Source of the DNA: Clostridia bacterium | GTDB taxonomy: Bacteria; Bacillota_A; Clostridia; Christensenellales; Aristaeellaceae | Assembly (NCBI GenBank): GCA_017464225.1 | Contig: JAFUDW010000076.1 | Span: 1-26,567, forward strand | Length of the DNA stretch: 26,567 nt | Direction of reading: 5' to 3' | In this document: positions 15,224 to 24,735 of the stretch, in pieces | Layout of the letters: every line of letters begins with the position of its first letter | How positions within the stretch are numbered: the first letter of the stretch is position 1 | Translations under genes and position numbers: made by a program | The notes under the pieces: generated by a model | The model's database searches: none | Told to the model about the DNA's origin: nothing | What the model saw: the letters and a program-made list of their open reading frames with translations, nothing else

Positions 15224-18200
15224 TTACTTGAAATACTTGACACCGGCCTCAAAAATGCGCATATCGTAATTGCCGGGCACGTTTTTATACAGTCCCGCGT
15301 TCCAGCGTTCGCTGTGGCCCATCTTGCCCAGCACGCGTCCGTCGGGAGAAGTGATGCCCTCAATGGCCCAGGCCGAGCCGTTGGGGTTAAAACGCACGTC
15401 TCCCGTAGCGTTGCCGGAAAGATCGACGTACTGGGTGGCGATCTGGCCGTTCTCCGCCAGCCCCGCGATCAGCGCGTCGTCGGCGTAGAAGCGCCCCTCG
15501 CCGTGGGAAATGGGCACGCTGTAGATTTCGCCCGGACGGGTCAGGCTGAGCCAGGGCGATTTATTGCTGGCCACCCGGGTGCGCACGATGCGGGATTGAT
15601 GCCTGCCGATGATATTGTAGGTCAGCGTGGGGCAGCTTTCATCGGCATCCATGATTTTGCCATAGGGCACCAGGCCCAGCTTGATCAGCGCCTGGAAGCC
15701 GTTGCAGATGCCCAGCATCAGCCCGTCGCGCTTCTCCAGCATATCGGTGACCCCCGCCTTCACCGCCGCGTTGCGGAAGAAGGCCGTAATGAACTTTCCG
15801 CTGCCGTCGGGTTCGTCGCCGCCCGAGAAGCCGCCGGGGATAAAGATCATCTGCGCCTCCCCCACGGCCTTGGCAAAGGCCTCCACGCTGCGGCTGATGC
15901 CGTCGGCGCTCAGGTTGTTGATCACCAGGATCTGAGGATCGGCCCCAGCGTCGGCCATGGCCTTAGCGCTGTCATACTCGCAGTTGGTGCCCGGGAAGGC
16001 CGGGATCAGCACCCGGGGCCGGGCGGTTTTCACGGCGGGCGCAGGCCAGGCACTGGCCGCATAGGTCAGGTTTTCGGCGTGCACGGGCGCGTCGGGGATG
16101 TTGCAGGCATATACGCCTTCCAGCCTGTCCTCATAGGCTTTCAGCAGGCCGTCCAGCCCAACGCTTTCGCCGTTCAGCGTGAAAGCGCCCTCCCCGGTGA
16201 TCACGCCCAGCCGGCGGCCGATATCGATCTCCTCCGCCAGCTCCAGCACAAAAGCGCCGTAATGATAGTCAAACAGCTCCCGCACGGTCAGTCCGTCGTC
16301 AAAGGCGAATCCCAGGCCGTTGCCGAAGGCCATCTTCATCACGGCCTCGGCGATGCCGCCCATGCCGGGCGTATAGCAGGCAACGGCCTTTCCCTCGCGC
16401 AGCAGGCGGTGTACGGTATCAAAGGTTTCCAAAAGCGAGGCTGTATCCGGCAGGCCGTTTTCATCGGTCTCGGCGGCCAGCAGAACGACTTTGCTCCCCG
16501 CCCGCTTGAATTCCGGAGAAACGATCTCTCCGGTTTTGGCGGTGGTCACGGCGAAGGATACCAGCGTGGGCGGAACGTCCAGCTTTTCAAAGCTGCCACT
16601 CATGCTGTCCTTGCCGCCGATGGCGCCGATGCCCAGGTTCATCTGCGCGTCGAAAGCGCCCAGCAGCGCGGAGAGCGGCTTGCCCCAGCGCTTGCCGTCC
16701 TGGCCGGGCTTTTCAAAGTATTCCTGGAAGGTCAGATACACATCGCGGAAGGCCGCGCCGGAAGCGATCAGCTTGCTCACCGATTCAATCACCGCCAGAT
16801 ACGCGCCGTGATAGGGGCTCTTTTCGGTGATAAAGGGGTTATAGCCCCAGGCCATCAGCGAAACGTCGTCGGTATGCTTCTTTTCCACGCTGATCTTCTG
16901 CGCCATGGCCTGAATGGGCGTCAGCTGACGCTCGCCGCCAAAGGGCATCAGCACAGTGCCCGCGCCGATGGTGGAATCAAAGCGTTCGGACAGCCCGCGC
17001 CTGGAGCAGGCGTTCAGATCGCTTGCCAGGCTGTAATAGTTTTCGGCAAAACCGCCCGCAATCCTCTTTTCATAGGCAGCAGGCTTGGCGGGCGTCGCCG
17101 TGATATGCTTTTCCGCGCCGTTGCTGTTCAGGAATTCGCGGCTGATATCCACGATCTTCCTGCCGTTCCAGTTCATCACCAGCCGCGGCTCGGCCTGAAC
17201 GACGGCCACCGGACAGGCCTGCAGGTTTTCCTCATTGGCCAAGGCCAGGAACCTTTCCACGTTTTCCTTTTCCACCACCACGGCCATGCGCTCCTGGCTT
17301 TCGCTGATGGCCAGCTCGGTGCCGTCCAGGCCCTCGTACTTCCGGGGCACGGCGTTGAGGTCGATGACAAGTCCGTCGGCCAATTCGCCGATGGCCACCG
17401 ATACGCCGCCCGCACCAAAGTCGTTGCAGCGCTTGATCAGGCGCGTGGCCTCCGGGTTGCGGAACAGCCTTTGCAGCTTGCGCTCCTCGGGAGCGTTGCC
17501 CTTCTGCACCTCGGCGCCGCAGGTTTCCACGCTGTGGGCGTTATGCGCCTTGGAGGAGCCAGTGGCCCCGCCGATGCCGTCCCGGCCTGTGGAACCGCCC
17601 AGCAATATCACGATATCCCCGGGCGCGGGCCGCTCGCGGCGCACGTTCTCCTGGGGCGCGGCGGCGATCACCGCGCCGATCTCCATGCGCTTTGCGGCGT
17701 AACCGGGATGGTAGATTTCATCCACGATGCCGGTGGCCAGGCCGATCTGGTTGCCGTAGGAGCTGTAGCCCGCCGCCGCCGTGGTGACCAGCTTGCGCTG
17801 GGGCAGCTTGCCCGGAATGGTCTGGCTGACCGGCACGGTGGGATCGGCAGCCCCGGTGACGCGCATGGCCCCATACACATAGGCGCGGCCGGACAGCGGA
17901 TCGCGGATGGCCCCGCCAATGCAGGTGGCCGCGCCGCCAAAGGGTTCGATCTCGGTGGGGTGGTTATGGGTCTCGTTTTTGAACAGCAGCAGCCAGGGCT
18001 CCTTTTTGCCGTCAGCCTCGATCTCGATCTTCACCGTGCAGGCGTTGATCTCCTCGGACTCGTCCAGCTTTTCCAGCTTGCCCTGCTTTTTGAGCGCTTT
18101 CACCGCGATGGTGGCCAGATCCATCAGGCAAACGGGCTTGTTTTCGCGGCCCAGCTTCCGACGGGTGTCCAGATAGCGGTCATAGGCTTTCTGCAGCAGC

Positions 18201-18916
18201 GGGTCTTCAAATTTCACGCCGTCGATCACCGTCAAAAAGGTGGTGTGGCGGCAATGATCGCTCCAATACGTATCGATCATGCGGATCTCGGTGATGGTGG
18301 GATCGCGGCGCTCACCCTTGAAATAAGCCTGGCAGAAGGCGATATCGTCGGCGTCCATGGCCAGGCCGTAATCGCGCACAAACTGCTCCAGGTCCTGACG
18401 GTTCAGGTCAATAAAGCCCGTGAGCGTTTTGACGGTGGTGGGGATGGCGTACTCGGTTTTGAGCGTTTCGGGCATGCTCAGCGAAGCCTCCCTGGCCTCC
18501 ACCGGATTGATCACATACTTTTTGATCTCGGCCAGATCGGCCTCGGCGATCGAGCCGTACAAGGCGTACACTTTGGCCGAGCGCACCAGCGGGCGCTCAC
18601 CCTGGCTGATGATCTGGATGCACTGGGCGGCGGAATCGGCGCGCTGGTCAAACTGGCCGGGCAGATATTCCACAGCGAACACCGCCGCGCCGGACAGATC
18701 GACCTGCTCCCGGGCGACATCCACCTGCGGCTCGCTGAACACCGTATTTACGGCGTAATCAAACAACTCGCGGCTGATGTTTTCGGCGTCGTAACGGTTG
18801 AAGATGCGCACATTTTCCAGCCCTTCAACGCCCAGCAGGTTCCGGGCGTCGCTCAGCAGGCTCGCCGCCTCCTGGGCCAAGCCGGGTTTCTTTTCCACAA
18901 AAATCCTGTAAACCAT
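15224..18916 (-). CDS. purL: Phosphoribosylformylglycinamidine synthase, single chain
   Basis: This 1230-residue enzyme converts FGAR, glutamine and ATP to FGAM, step four of purine synthesis. It is the one-chain form found in many Clostridia. An N-terminal PurS-like part (about 1-170) is followed by two AIRS-type synthetase halves, with [20 protein letters not shown] (the ATP/substrate site) in the first. The C-terminal glutamine amidotransferase starts near residue 965 ([15 protein letters not shown]), with nucleophile C1071 in GICNGFQ and H1138/E1140 in SHGEGRF. Unlike PurF in this operon, its glutaminase site is complete. Its ATG directly abuts the purD stop (TAAATG), indicating coupled translation. 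Confidence 0.96.
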   Translation of the reverse strand: MVYRIFVEKKPGLAQEAASLLSDARNLLGVEGLENVRIFNRYDAENISRELFDYAVNTVFSEPQVDVAREQVDLSGAAVFAVEYLPGQFDQRADSAAQCIQIISQGERPLVRSAKVYALYGSIAEADLAEIKKYVINPVEAREASLSMPETLKTEYAIPTTVKTLTGFIDLNRQDLEQFVRDYGLAMDADDIAFCQAYFKGERRDPTITEIRMIDTYWSDHCRHTTFLTVIDGVKFEDPLLQKAYDRYLDTRRKLGRENKPVCLMDLATIAVKALKKQGKLEKLDESEEINACTVKIEIEADGKKEPWLLLFKNETHNHPTEIEPFGGAATCIGGAIRDPLSGRAYVYGAMRVTGAADPTVPVSQTIPGKLPQRKLVTTAAAGYSSYGNQIGLATGIVDEIYHPGYAAKRMEIGAVIAAAPQENVRRERPAPGDIVILLGGSTGRDGIGGATGSSKAHNAHSVETCGAEVQKGNAPEERKLQRLFRNPEATRLIKRCNDFGAGGVSVAIGELADGLVIDLNAVPRKYEGLDGTELAISESQERMAVVVEKENVERFLALANEENLQACPVAVVQAEPRLVMNWNGRKIVDISREFLNSNGAEKHITATPAKPAAYEKRIAGGFAENYYSLASDLNACSRRGLSERFDSTIGAGTVLMPFGGERQLTPIQAMAQKISVEKKHTDDVSLMAWGYNPFITEKSPYHGAYLAVIESVSKLIASGAAFRDVYLTFQEYFEKPGQDGKRWGKPLSALLGAFDAQMNLGIGAIGGKDSMSGSFEKLDVPPTLVSFAVTTAKTGEIVSPEFKRAGSKVVLLAAETDENGLPDTASLLETFDTVHRLLREGKAVACYTPGMGGIAEAVMKMAFGNGLGFAFDDGLTVRELFDYHYGAFVLELAEEIDIGRRLGVITGEGAFTLNGESVGLDGLLKAYEDRLEGVYACNIPDAPVHAENLTYAASAWPAPAVKTARPRVLIPAFPGTNCEYDSAKAMADAGADPQILVINNLSADGISRSVEAFAKAVGEAQMIFIPGGFSGGDEPDGSGKFITAFFRNAAVKAGVTDMLEKRDGLMLGICNGFQALIKLGLVPYGKIMDADESCPTLTYNIIGRHQSRIVRTRVASNKSPWLSLTRPGEIYSVPISHGEGRFYADDALIAGLAENGQIATQYVDLSGNATGDVRFNPNGSAWAIEGITSPDGRVLGKMGHSERWNAGLYKNVPGNYDMRIFEAGVKYFK

Positions 18917-20188
18917 TTATCCCCTCTCTCCCGCCATCAGCGCCCTGGCGCCGATATCGCCGCGGTAATAAGCGTTTTCAAAATGGATGCCGCGCACCGC
19001 GGCGTACGCGCCGTCGATCGCCTCCCGCAGCGTATCGGCCACCGCCGTAACGCCCAGCACCCGGCCGCCGCTGGTCACCAGCTTTCCGTCCTTTTCCTTG
19101 GCTCCGGCCACATACGTCTGCGGCCAGATTTCCTCCGGGATGCTGATCTCAAAGCCCTTTTCATAGGATACCGGATAGCCCCGGGAGGCCATGATCACGC
19201 AGGCAGCGGACTTGTCGCTGAAGGCGACGCCGATCTCCCCCAGCCCGCCCGCCGTTGTTGCCTGCATGACGGTGAGCAGATCGGTTTTAAGCAGCGGCAG
19301 CACCACCTGGGTTTCGGGATCGCCAAAGCGGCAGTTATATTCGATCACCTTGGGCCCCTTGGGCGTCAGCATCAGCCCGAAATACAGGCAGCCCCTGAAC
19401 GTCCGGCCTTCGTTTTTCATGGCGCGGATGGTGGGCAGGAAGATCTGCTCCATGCACTGGGCCGCGATCTCCGGCGTATAGTACGGATTGGGCGCAATGG
19501 TGCCCATGCCGCCGGTATTGAGGCCGGTATCATGCTCCCCGGCGCGCTTATGATCCATGGAGGATACCATGGGGATCACCGTTTCACCGTCGGTAAAGCT
19601 GAGCACTGACACCTCGGGACCGGTCAGGAATTCCTCAATGACCACGCGCTCGCCGCTTTTGCCAAACTTGCCGTTCGCCATCATTTCGGTGAGCGCGGCG
19701 CGGGCCTCCTCCCGCGTCTGGGCAATGATCACGCCTTTGCCCAGGGCCAGTCCGTCAGCCTTGACCACGATGGGCGGCTCGGCGTCTTCCACATATCGCA
19801 GCGCGGCGTCAAGATCGTCAAAGGCTTCATAGGCCGCCGTGGGGATCCCGTACTTTTTCATCAGGGATTTGGCAAATACCTTGCTGCCCTCGATAACAGC
19901 GGCGTTGGCCCGGGGCCCAAAGCAAGGAATGCCTTTTTTCTCCAGCGCGTCCACGCAGCCCAGCACCAGCGGATCGTCTGGCGCCACCACGGCGTAATCG
20001 ACGGCGTTCTCCACGGCGAACGCTACGATGCCCTCAATATCGGTGGCGGCAATATCCACGCACACCGCGTCCCGGGCGATGCCGCCGTTTCCCGGCAGGG
20101 CGTATATGGTTTCCGCCGCCGGGTTTTCCTTCAGTTTTTTGATGATGGCGTGCTCGCGGCCGCCGCCGCCGACTACCAGTAGTTTCAT
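18917..20188 (-). CDS. purD: Phosphoribosylamine--glycine ligase (GAR synthetase)
   Basis: The 423-residue ATP-grasp enzyme joins phosphoribosylamine and glycine, step two of purine synthesis. The N-terminal MKLLVVGGGGREHAI and LPGNGGIA segments, the ATP-grasp lid VVKADGLALGKGV, and the YNCRFGDPETQ active-site motif are all present at normal spacing. The length is standard. The gene follows a 309-base hairpin-rich gap after the AICAR formyltransferase gene and abuts purL. A ribosome binding site, GAAGGGAG, precedes the ATG. Its unstable substrate, phosphoribosylamine, is made by PurF encoded earlier in the same operon. Confidence 0.97.
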   Translation of the reverse strand: MKLLVVGGGGREHAIIKKLKENPAAETIYALPGNGGIARDAVCVDIAATDIEGIVAFAVENAVDYAVVAPDDPLVLGCVDALEKKGIPCFGPRANAAVIEGSKVFAKSLMKKYGIPTAAYEAFDDLDAALRYVEDAEPPIVVKADGLALGKGVIIAQTREEARAALTEMMANGKFGKSGERVVIEEFLTGPEVSVLSFTDGETVIPMVSSMDHKRAGEHDTGLNTGGMGTIAPNPYYTPEIAAQCMEQIFLPTIRAMKNEGRTFRGCLYFGLMLTPKGPKVIEYNCRFGDPETQVVLPLLKTDLLTVMQATTAGGLGEIGVAFSDKSAACVIMASRGYPVSYEKGFEISIPEEIWPQTYVAGAKEKDGKLVTSGGRVLGVTAVADTLREAIDGAYAAVRGIHFENAYYRGDIGARALMAGERG

Positions 20189-20497
20189 GTTTTTCTCCCT
20201 TCGGGAAAAGGATTACGCGCTTTCTTCTGAGAAGAAAGCTGCAAAGAAGCAGCGTTTGATCGCCTTAAACGCAGCCGCGTCTTCCGCCAACAGGCATGTT
20301 GCAAAGAGCCGTTTCCGGGCAGGCCAGCTCCGCTGGCCCTTTGATTTCCTGATGCCCGGGAACTCGCCTGGCGGCATAAAAGCTGCACGCGGAAGCAAGC
20401 TTGTTTCATACGCCGCCTGACATCGCGGGCCGCGGGTTCAGGGTACTCAGTACCCTGGCGCGGAGCGCGAGGCCGCGGAGGCCTCGCACGTTCTCCC
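20189..20497. repeat. 309-base non-coding chain of hairpins inside the purine operon
   Basis: No convincing gene lies here. Perfect stems occur at 20220-20238 (8 bp), 20239-20252 (4 bp), 20252-20272 (6 bp), 20322-20338 (7 bp), 20439-20457 (8 bp, loop TCA) and 20467-20487 (8 bp). A 10-bp outer stem (20312-20321 with 20353-20362, one G-U pair) encloses the 20322-20338 hairpin. Short open frames on the - strand (20185-20409, 20213-20398) have repetitive low-complexity translations and are unlikely genes. It may be a composite of intergenic palindromic repeats affecting mRNA stability. The core CCCTGGCGC at 20453-20461 recurs in the purF-purC gap. Confidence 0.7.
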
Positions 20498-21682
20498 TTA
20501 ATGATGGAACAAGCGCATCTTGGTGAAGGCCATCACCATGTTGTACTTGTCGCAGCATTCGATAACGGCATCATCGCGGATGGAGCCGCCGGGCTCGGCG
20601 ATATAGCTGACGCCGCTGGCATGGGCACGCTCAATGTTGTCGCTGAAGGGGAAGAAGGCGTCGCTGCCCAGCGAAACGCCAGTAATGGTATCCAGATAGG
20701 CGCGCTGCTGCTCCTTTGTGAAAGGCGCGGGCTGGGCAGTAAAGTATTTTTGCCAGTTGCCCTCGGCGCAGACGTCCTCCTCATTCTGATTGATATAACC
20801 GTCGATCACGTTATCGCGGTCGGGACGGCCCAGATCGGGCCGGAAGGGCAGGTTCAGCACCTGATCGGCCTGGCGCAGGAACCAGGTATCGGCTTTGCCG
20901 CCCGCCAGGCGGGTGCAATGGATACGGCTCTGCTGGCCGGCGCCCACGCCGATGGCCTGTCCGTCATAGGCGAAGCATACCGAATTGGACTGGGTATACT
21001 TCAGCGTGATCAGCGAAACGATCAGATCGCGGACAGCGGCCTCGGGCAGGTTTTTATTGGCGGTGACGATGTTCAGCAGCAGCTCGCGGTTGATTTCAAA
21101 ATTATTGCGGCCCTGCTCAAAGGTGATGCCAAACACCTGCTTATGCTCCTGGGGATCAGGCACGTATTCGGGATCGATCTCCACGATGTTGTAATTTCCC
21201 TTGCGCTTGGTTTTGAGAATCTCCAGCGCTTCGGGCTCGTAGCCGGGAGCGATGATGCCGTCGGACACCTCGCGCTTGAGCATCCTGGCGGTGGTCACGT
21301 CGCATACGTCGCTCAATGCCACCCAGTCGCCAAAGGAACACATCCGGTCGGTGCCGCGGGCGCGGGCATAGGCGCAGGCCAAGGGGCTGTCATCCAGGCC
21401 CTCGATATCATCCACAAAGCAGGCTTTTTTGAGCTTATCGGAAAGCTTGATCCCCATGGCGGCGGAGGTGGGCGACACATGCTTGAAGCTGGTGACCGCG
21501 GGCAGGCCCAGAGCGGCCTTGAGCTCCTTCACCAATTGCCAGCTGTTGAAAGCGTCCAGAAAGTTGATATAGCCTGGGCGGCCGCTGAGGATCTTGATGG
21601 GCAGGTCGCTGCCGTCGTGCATGTAGATCTTCGCTGGCTTCTGATTGGGGTTGCAGCCATATTTCAGTTCAAATTCCTTCAT
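20498..21682 (-). CDS. AICAR formyltransferase, stand-alone (PurH C-terminal type)
   Basis: The 394-residue enzyme transfers a formyl group from 10-formyl-THF to AICAR, giving FAICAR. It corresponds to the transformylase half of bifunctional PurH and lacks the IMP cyclohydrolase half, which is supplied by the separate gene just upstream. The Lys-His pair expected at the active site is K67-H68 in SFKHVSPTSAA. The start KYGCNPNQKPAKI, QSNSVCFAYDGQAIGVGAGQ, and the SDAFFPFSDNIERAHASGV ending are typical of the family. It uses the formyl donor made by Fhs at the end of the operon. The next gene, purD, is 309 bases away across the hairpin chain. Confidence 0.93.
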   Translation of the reverse strand: MKEFELKYGCNPNQKPAKIYMHDGSDLPIKILSGRPGYINFLDAFNSWQLVKELKAALGLPAVTSFKHVSPTSAAMGIKLSDKLKKACFVDDIEGLDDSPLACAYARARGTDRMCSFGDWVALSDVCDVTTARMLKREVSDGIIAPGYEPEALEILKTKRKGNYNIVEIDPEYVPDPQEHKQVFGITFEQGRNNFEINRELLLNIVTANKNLPEAAVRDLIVSLITLKYTQSNSVCFAYDGQAIGVGAGQQSRIHCTRLAGGKADTWFLRQADQVLNLPFRPDLGRPDRDNVIDGYINQNEEDVCAEGNWQKYFTAQPAPFTKEQQRAYLDTITGVSLGSDAFFPFSDNIERAHASGVSYIAEPGGSIRDDAVIECCDKYNMVMAFTKMRLFHH

Positions 21683-21691
21683 GGTTCCACC

Positions 21692-22411
21692 TCACTGGTT
21701 CTTGTTCACCAGGCGGCTTTCGGTTTTGCCGTCGGTCAGGTTCACGGTGCGCACGTACAGCGAAATCTTGTTGTCCTCGTTCAGCGCGTCCCAGATTTCG
21801 CCGGTGATTTCATCGATATCGTTGCCGATGGCCACGCGCTCGGGCTCGCCCTGGAAGGTGGGGATGGGATTGCCGTCGCAAACATACGTATGGATAAAGT
21901 GGCCAAGGCCGTTGACGGCGGGATAGCTGAACCCATAGCGGGCACAAGCGCTTCCCTGTTCATCCACGCTTTTGAGGATGCTCATCTGGTAGGTAAAATC
22001 GCCCTCTCCAAAGGTCAGCATGCCGCTGATGCGGGGGGTGAAATTGGGCGCGTCAGGCTCAAACTCCCGGCGTTCCAGCGATTTATTGAAGCTCAGGCCC
22101 ATTTTGAGGCCATCATAGACGGTGTCGGTCTGGTTGCCGTTGGTAACGATCAGATTGTTTTCGTACTGCCGGAGCGCGGCATAGATGATCAGGCTGGGAT
22201 CCTGCACCTTGGAAGCGTCGAAGGGCTCGGTGAATACCTCGCCGTCCTTTTCGGTGAACACGCGGTTGCGGCTGTTGGCGCTGCGGCCCATGATGAAATA
22301 AGCGGCCAGGGCGCGCGTCCCGTCGGCGGTCTTGCCGATGATGATGCCGCGGCCCGGATAGGTGTTGTTCTTCAGCAGATCGCGGATGGGGCTGATCCTG
22401 TAAATTTCCAT
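21692..22411 (-). CDS. purO: IMP cyclohydrolase, PurO-like (archaeal-type)
   Basis: The 239-residue protein most resembles the PurO-type IMP cyclohydrolase family, which closes FAICAR to IMP, the last step of the pathway. Visible features are the start MEIYRISPIRDLL, YPGRGIIIGK, the NSRNRVF segment, and a central IVTNGNQTDTVYDGL. This family is best known from archaea and occurs in some Clostridia in place of the PurH N-terminal half. I chose ATG at 22411 because GAAGGAGGAATAAAC precedes it and the longer form overlaps purN in an unlikely way. It lies two bases after the purN stop and nine bases before the AICAR formyltransferase ATG, so two enzymes that are one protein elsewhere are adjacent here. 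Confidence 0.8.
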   Translation of the reverse strand: MEIYRISPIRDLLKNNTYPGRGIIIGKTADGTRALAAYFIMGRSANSRNRVFTEKDGEVFTEPFDASKVQDPSLIIYAALRQYENNLIVTNGNQTDTVYDGLKMGLSFNKSLERREFEPDAPNFTPRISGMLTFGEGDFTYQMSILKSVDEQGSACARYGFSYPAVNGLGHFIHTYVCDGNPIPTFQGEPERVAIGNDIDEITGEIWDALNEDNKISLYVRTVNLTDGKTESRLVNKNQ

Positions 22412-22413
22412 GT

Positions 22414-23028
22414 TTATTCCTCCTTCAACCGTTTGGCGCACAGCATTTCCACCGCTGCGGGCAGTATTTTCCATTCGGCCTGGCGCATCACGCGCTTTTG
22501 CAGCCGCTCGGGCGTATCTCCCGGATACACGCGCACGGCCTTTTGCAGGATGATTTCGCCGCCGTCAGGGATCTCATTGACAAAGTGCACGGTAGCGCCG
22601 GTGACCTTGACGCCCTTTTGCAGGGCCGCCTCATGCACGCGCAGCCCGTAAAAGCCCGCCCCGCAGAAGGATGGGATCAGGCTGGGATGCACGTTGATGA
22701 TCCGCCCGGCAAACCTGTCGGTGAACCATTGGCTGAGGATCGCCATGAACCCGGCCAGCACGATCAGATCGATCTTCCGTTCCTCCAGCGCTCCGGCAAG
22801 AGCTTTTTCAAACGCCTCCTGGCTGCCGCAGTCGCGTTTCAGCACGGTCAGCGTTTCCACGCCGGCCTTCCGGGCGCGCTCCAGGGCGTAGGCGTCGGCT
22901 TTGTTGGAAATGACAAGCGTCACCTCGCCGCTGTCGATCACGCCGGTTTTCTGCGCGTCCAGGATGGCTTGCAGATTGGTGCCGCCTCCCGAAACCAGCA
23001 CGGCCACCCGGGCCTTTTTTTTATCCAT
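22414..23028 (-). CDS. purN: Phosphoribosylglycinamide formyltransferase, 10-formyl-THF dependent
   Basis: The 204-residue enzyme makes FGAR from GAR with 10-formyl-THF. The N-terminal VAVLVSGGGTNLQAIL fold start is typical. Catalytic residues N112 and H114 (INVHPSLIPSF) and D155 (PDGGEII) are in place. The segment before the Asp reads FVNEIPDGG where FVDEGVDTG is common, a mild deviation. The ATG is inside the end of the formate-channel gene (8-base overlap), preceded by GGGAGG. The absence of the formate-using PurT from the window, and the presence of fhs and a formate channel, fit a folate-dependent route. Confidence 0.95.
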   Translation of the reverse strand: MDKKKARVAVLVSGGGTNLQAILDAQKTGVIDSGEVTLVISNKADAYALERARKAGVETLTVLKRDCGSQEAFEKALAGALEERKIDLIVLAGFMAILSQWFTDRFAGRIINVHPSLIPSFCGAGFYGLRVHEAALQKGVKVTGATVHFVNEIPDGGEIILQKAVRVYPGDTPERLQKRVMRQAEWKILPAAVEMLCAKRLKEE

Positions 23029-23629
23029 TCCGTTGCCCTCCCAGCTTTTGCAGCGCTGGCAGCAGCATGCCGCCCACGCTGTTGCCCGCGATAACGATCC
23101 AAAGGAACGCGAAGGCTTTCAGCGATACGATGCCCGACGCCGCAAAATAGAAGATATCGGCGATCGAATGCTCAAACCCGCTGAGGATGAATACCGGTAT
23201 GCAGAACAGGATGCCGATCACCGATTTCTGATCCCGGTAAACGCTTACCGCCAGATACATCAGGATGCCGCAGAACAGCGCCCGGACAAAGGTCTGGCCC
23301 GGCAGCTGCAGGAGCTTCGCCTGGCAAAGCCCTTCGGCGGCGCTCCCCAGGGCGGGCAGCCCGGCGCGGATCACAAGGCCGCCCAGCACCGTCCCCAGCG
23401 TATTGCCCAGCAGTCCCAGCAGCAGCACGGAGAATTCCTCCCTGCCATGCTTTTCGGGCAGGAAACCCACCTTGCCGGTGAACAGGGCGTACCCTTTGAG
23501 GCAGATGCACAACAATGCCACCGAGAACAGCACCGCGCCCGCATAGCGATTGTCGCAGGCCAGGAATACGCTGCCGCCGATGGTGATCAGGATACCGGCG
23601 CTGACGCCGGAGAGCGTTTTCTTTCGCAT
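23021..23629 (-). CDS. Compact formate/nitrite transporter family channel
   Basis: The 202-residue membrane protein has six predicted helices (about 9-27, 30-50, 66-88, 114-131, 136-152, 172-193). FNT family hallmarks are GYALFTGKVG with the pore Thr T51, SGFEHSIADIF with the central His H154, and IAGNSVGGMLLP at the end. It is about 60 residues shorter than FocA-like channels, mainly in N-terminal and loop parts. FNT channels form pentamers and pass formate, nitrite or hydrosulfide. It lies between purM and purN and overlaps purN by 8 bases, and fhs closes the operon, so formate uptake for 10-formyl-THF is the natural inference. ATG at 23629 (AAAGGTG upstream) is preferred to 23644. Confidence 0.88.
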   Translation of the reverse strand: MRKKTLSGVSAGILITIGGSVFLACDNRYAGAVLFSVALLCICLKGYALFTGKVGFLPEKHGREEFSVLLLGLLGNTLGTVLGGLVIRAGLPALGSAAEGLCQAKLLQLPGQTFVRALFCGILMYLAVSVYRDQKSVIGILFCIPVFILSGFEHSIADIFYFAASGIVSLKAFAFLWIVIAGNSVGGMLLPALQKLGGQRNG

Positions 23630-23689
23630 AGGTTCACCTTTCATTGGGAAGAGAGCGCTTTCTTCCGATACGCCCCGCGGAAGGCCCGG

Positions 23690-24730
23690 TTATACGATCT
23701 CGATCTTCTTTTCGCCCTGGGCGATCTCGCCGATCACATAGGCGTCCACGCCGTTTTCATGGAAGGCGGCCAGCGCCTTTTCGGTATCGCTGTTTTTCAC
23801 GATCACGCTCATGCCCACGCCCATATTGAAGGTATTGAACATGTCGCGCTCGGACACGCCGCCCCTTTGGGCAATCATACCGAAAACAGGCGGCGTTTTG
23901 ATCTCAGCCTTTTCAATGCGCGCGGTGAGGCCGTCGGGCACGCAGCGGGGAATGTTTTCATAAAAACCGCCGCCCGTGATATGGCTGATGCCGTGGATCT
24001 CGGCCGCGGCCAGCGCCGCCAGCACAGGTTTTACATAGATGCATGTGGGCGTCAGCAGCGCTTCGCCCAGGGGCAGGCCCAGCTCGGGAACGACGGCGCC
24101 CAAATCAGCGCGTTCAATGTCAAACACCTTGCGCACCAGCGAAAAGCCGTTGGAATGGATGCCGCTGGCGGGCAGGGCCACCACGATATCGCCGGGCTCC
24201 ATACGCCGCTTGTCCAATACCTTCGGCTTGTCCACGATGCCCACTGAGAACCCCGCCAGATCGTAATCATCCGGGGCCATAGTACCGGGATGCTCGGCGG
24301 TTTCGCCGCCGATCAGGGCGCAGCCGGCGCGGACGCAGCCCTCAGCCACGCCGGACACCAGCTCGGCCACCTTGTGGGGTTCGTTTTTGCCGATGGCGAT
24401 ATAATCCAGGAAAAACAGCGGTTTTGCTCCGCAGCAAACGATATCGTTGACGCACATGGCCACGCAGTCGATGCCCACGGTATCATGTTTGTCCATTAAC
24501 TGCGCGATGCGCTGCTTGGTGCCCACGCCGTCGGTGCCGGACACCAGCACGGGCTCCCGCATGCCGCTCAAATCGGGAGCGAACAGCCCGCCAAAGCCGC
24601 CGATATCGCCCACCATGCCGGGGATCACGGTGCGCTCCACATGCTTTTTCATGAGTCGAACGCCTTCGTAACCGGCCTCAATGTTCACGCCCGCCGCGGC
24701 GTACGCTTCCGAATGGGATTCACTGGACAT
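23690..24730 (-). CDS. purM: Phosphoribosylformylglycinamidine cyclo-ligase (AIR synthetase)
   Basis: The 346-residue enzyme closes FGAM to AIR using ATP, step five. The sequence starts SEAYAAAGVNIEAGYEGV, with GGFGGLF, the VSGTDGVGTK nucleotide-site motif, the GCALIGGETAEHPG segment, and the C-terminal HITGGGFYENIPR and DMFNTFNMGVGM blocks. All are expected at this spacing. I chose the ATG at 24730 (MSSES), which has GGAAAGGA at good distance and gives the family length; an ATG at 24739 would start inside the ribosome binding site. It lies five bases after the purF stop. Confidence 0.97.
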   Translation of the reverse strand: MSSESHSEAYAAAGVNIEAGYEGVRLMKKHVERTVIPGMVGDIGGFGGLFAPDLSGMREPVLVSGTDGVGTKQRIAQLMDKHDTVGIDCVAMCVNDIVCCGAKPLFFLDYIAIGKNEPHKVAELVSGVAEGCVRAGCALIGGETAEHPGTMAPDDYDLAGFSVGIVDKPKVLDKRRMEPGDIVVALPASGIHSNGFSLVRKVFDIERADLGAVVPELGLPLGEALLTPTCIYVKPVLAALAAAEIHGISHITGGGFYENIPRCVPDGLTARIEKAEIKTPPVFGMIAQRGGVSERDMFNTFNMGVGMSVIVKNSDTEKALAAFHENGVDAYVIGEIAQGEKKIEIV

Positions 24731-24735
24731 GGCGA

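Noticed and set aside
15203..19609. A 1468-codon open frame on the + strand opposite purL and purD
   Set aside because: It lies antisense to two well-supported enzymes, has no ribosome binding site, and its translation is rich in Gly, Gln, His and Ala, as expected from the complement of GC-rich codons.
20185..20409. Two short overlapping open frames in the hairpin chain (20185-20409 and 20213-20398)
   Set aside because: Their sequence is explained by inverted repeats, their translations show no recognisable features, and no ribosome binding site is seen.
20501..22651. A 716-codon + strand open frame opposite the AICAR formyltransferase, PurO-like gene and the end of purN
   Set aside because: It is a codon-bias shadow crossing three real genes, with no family motif and no start signal.
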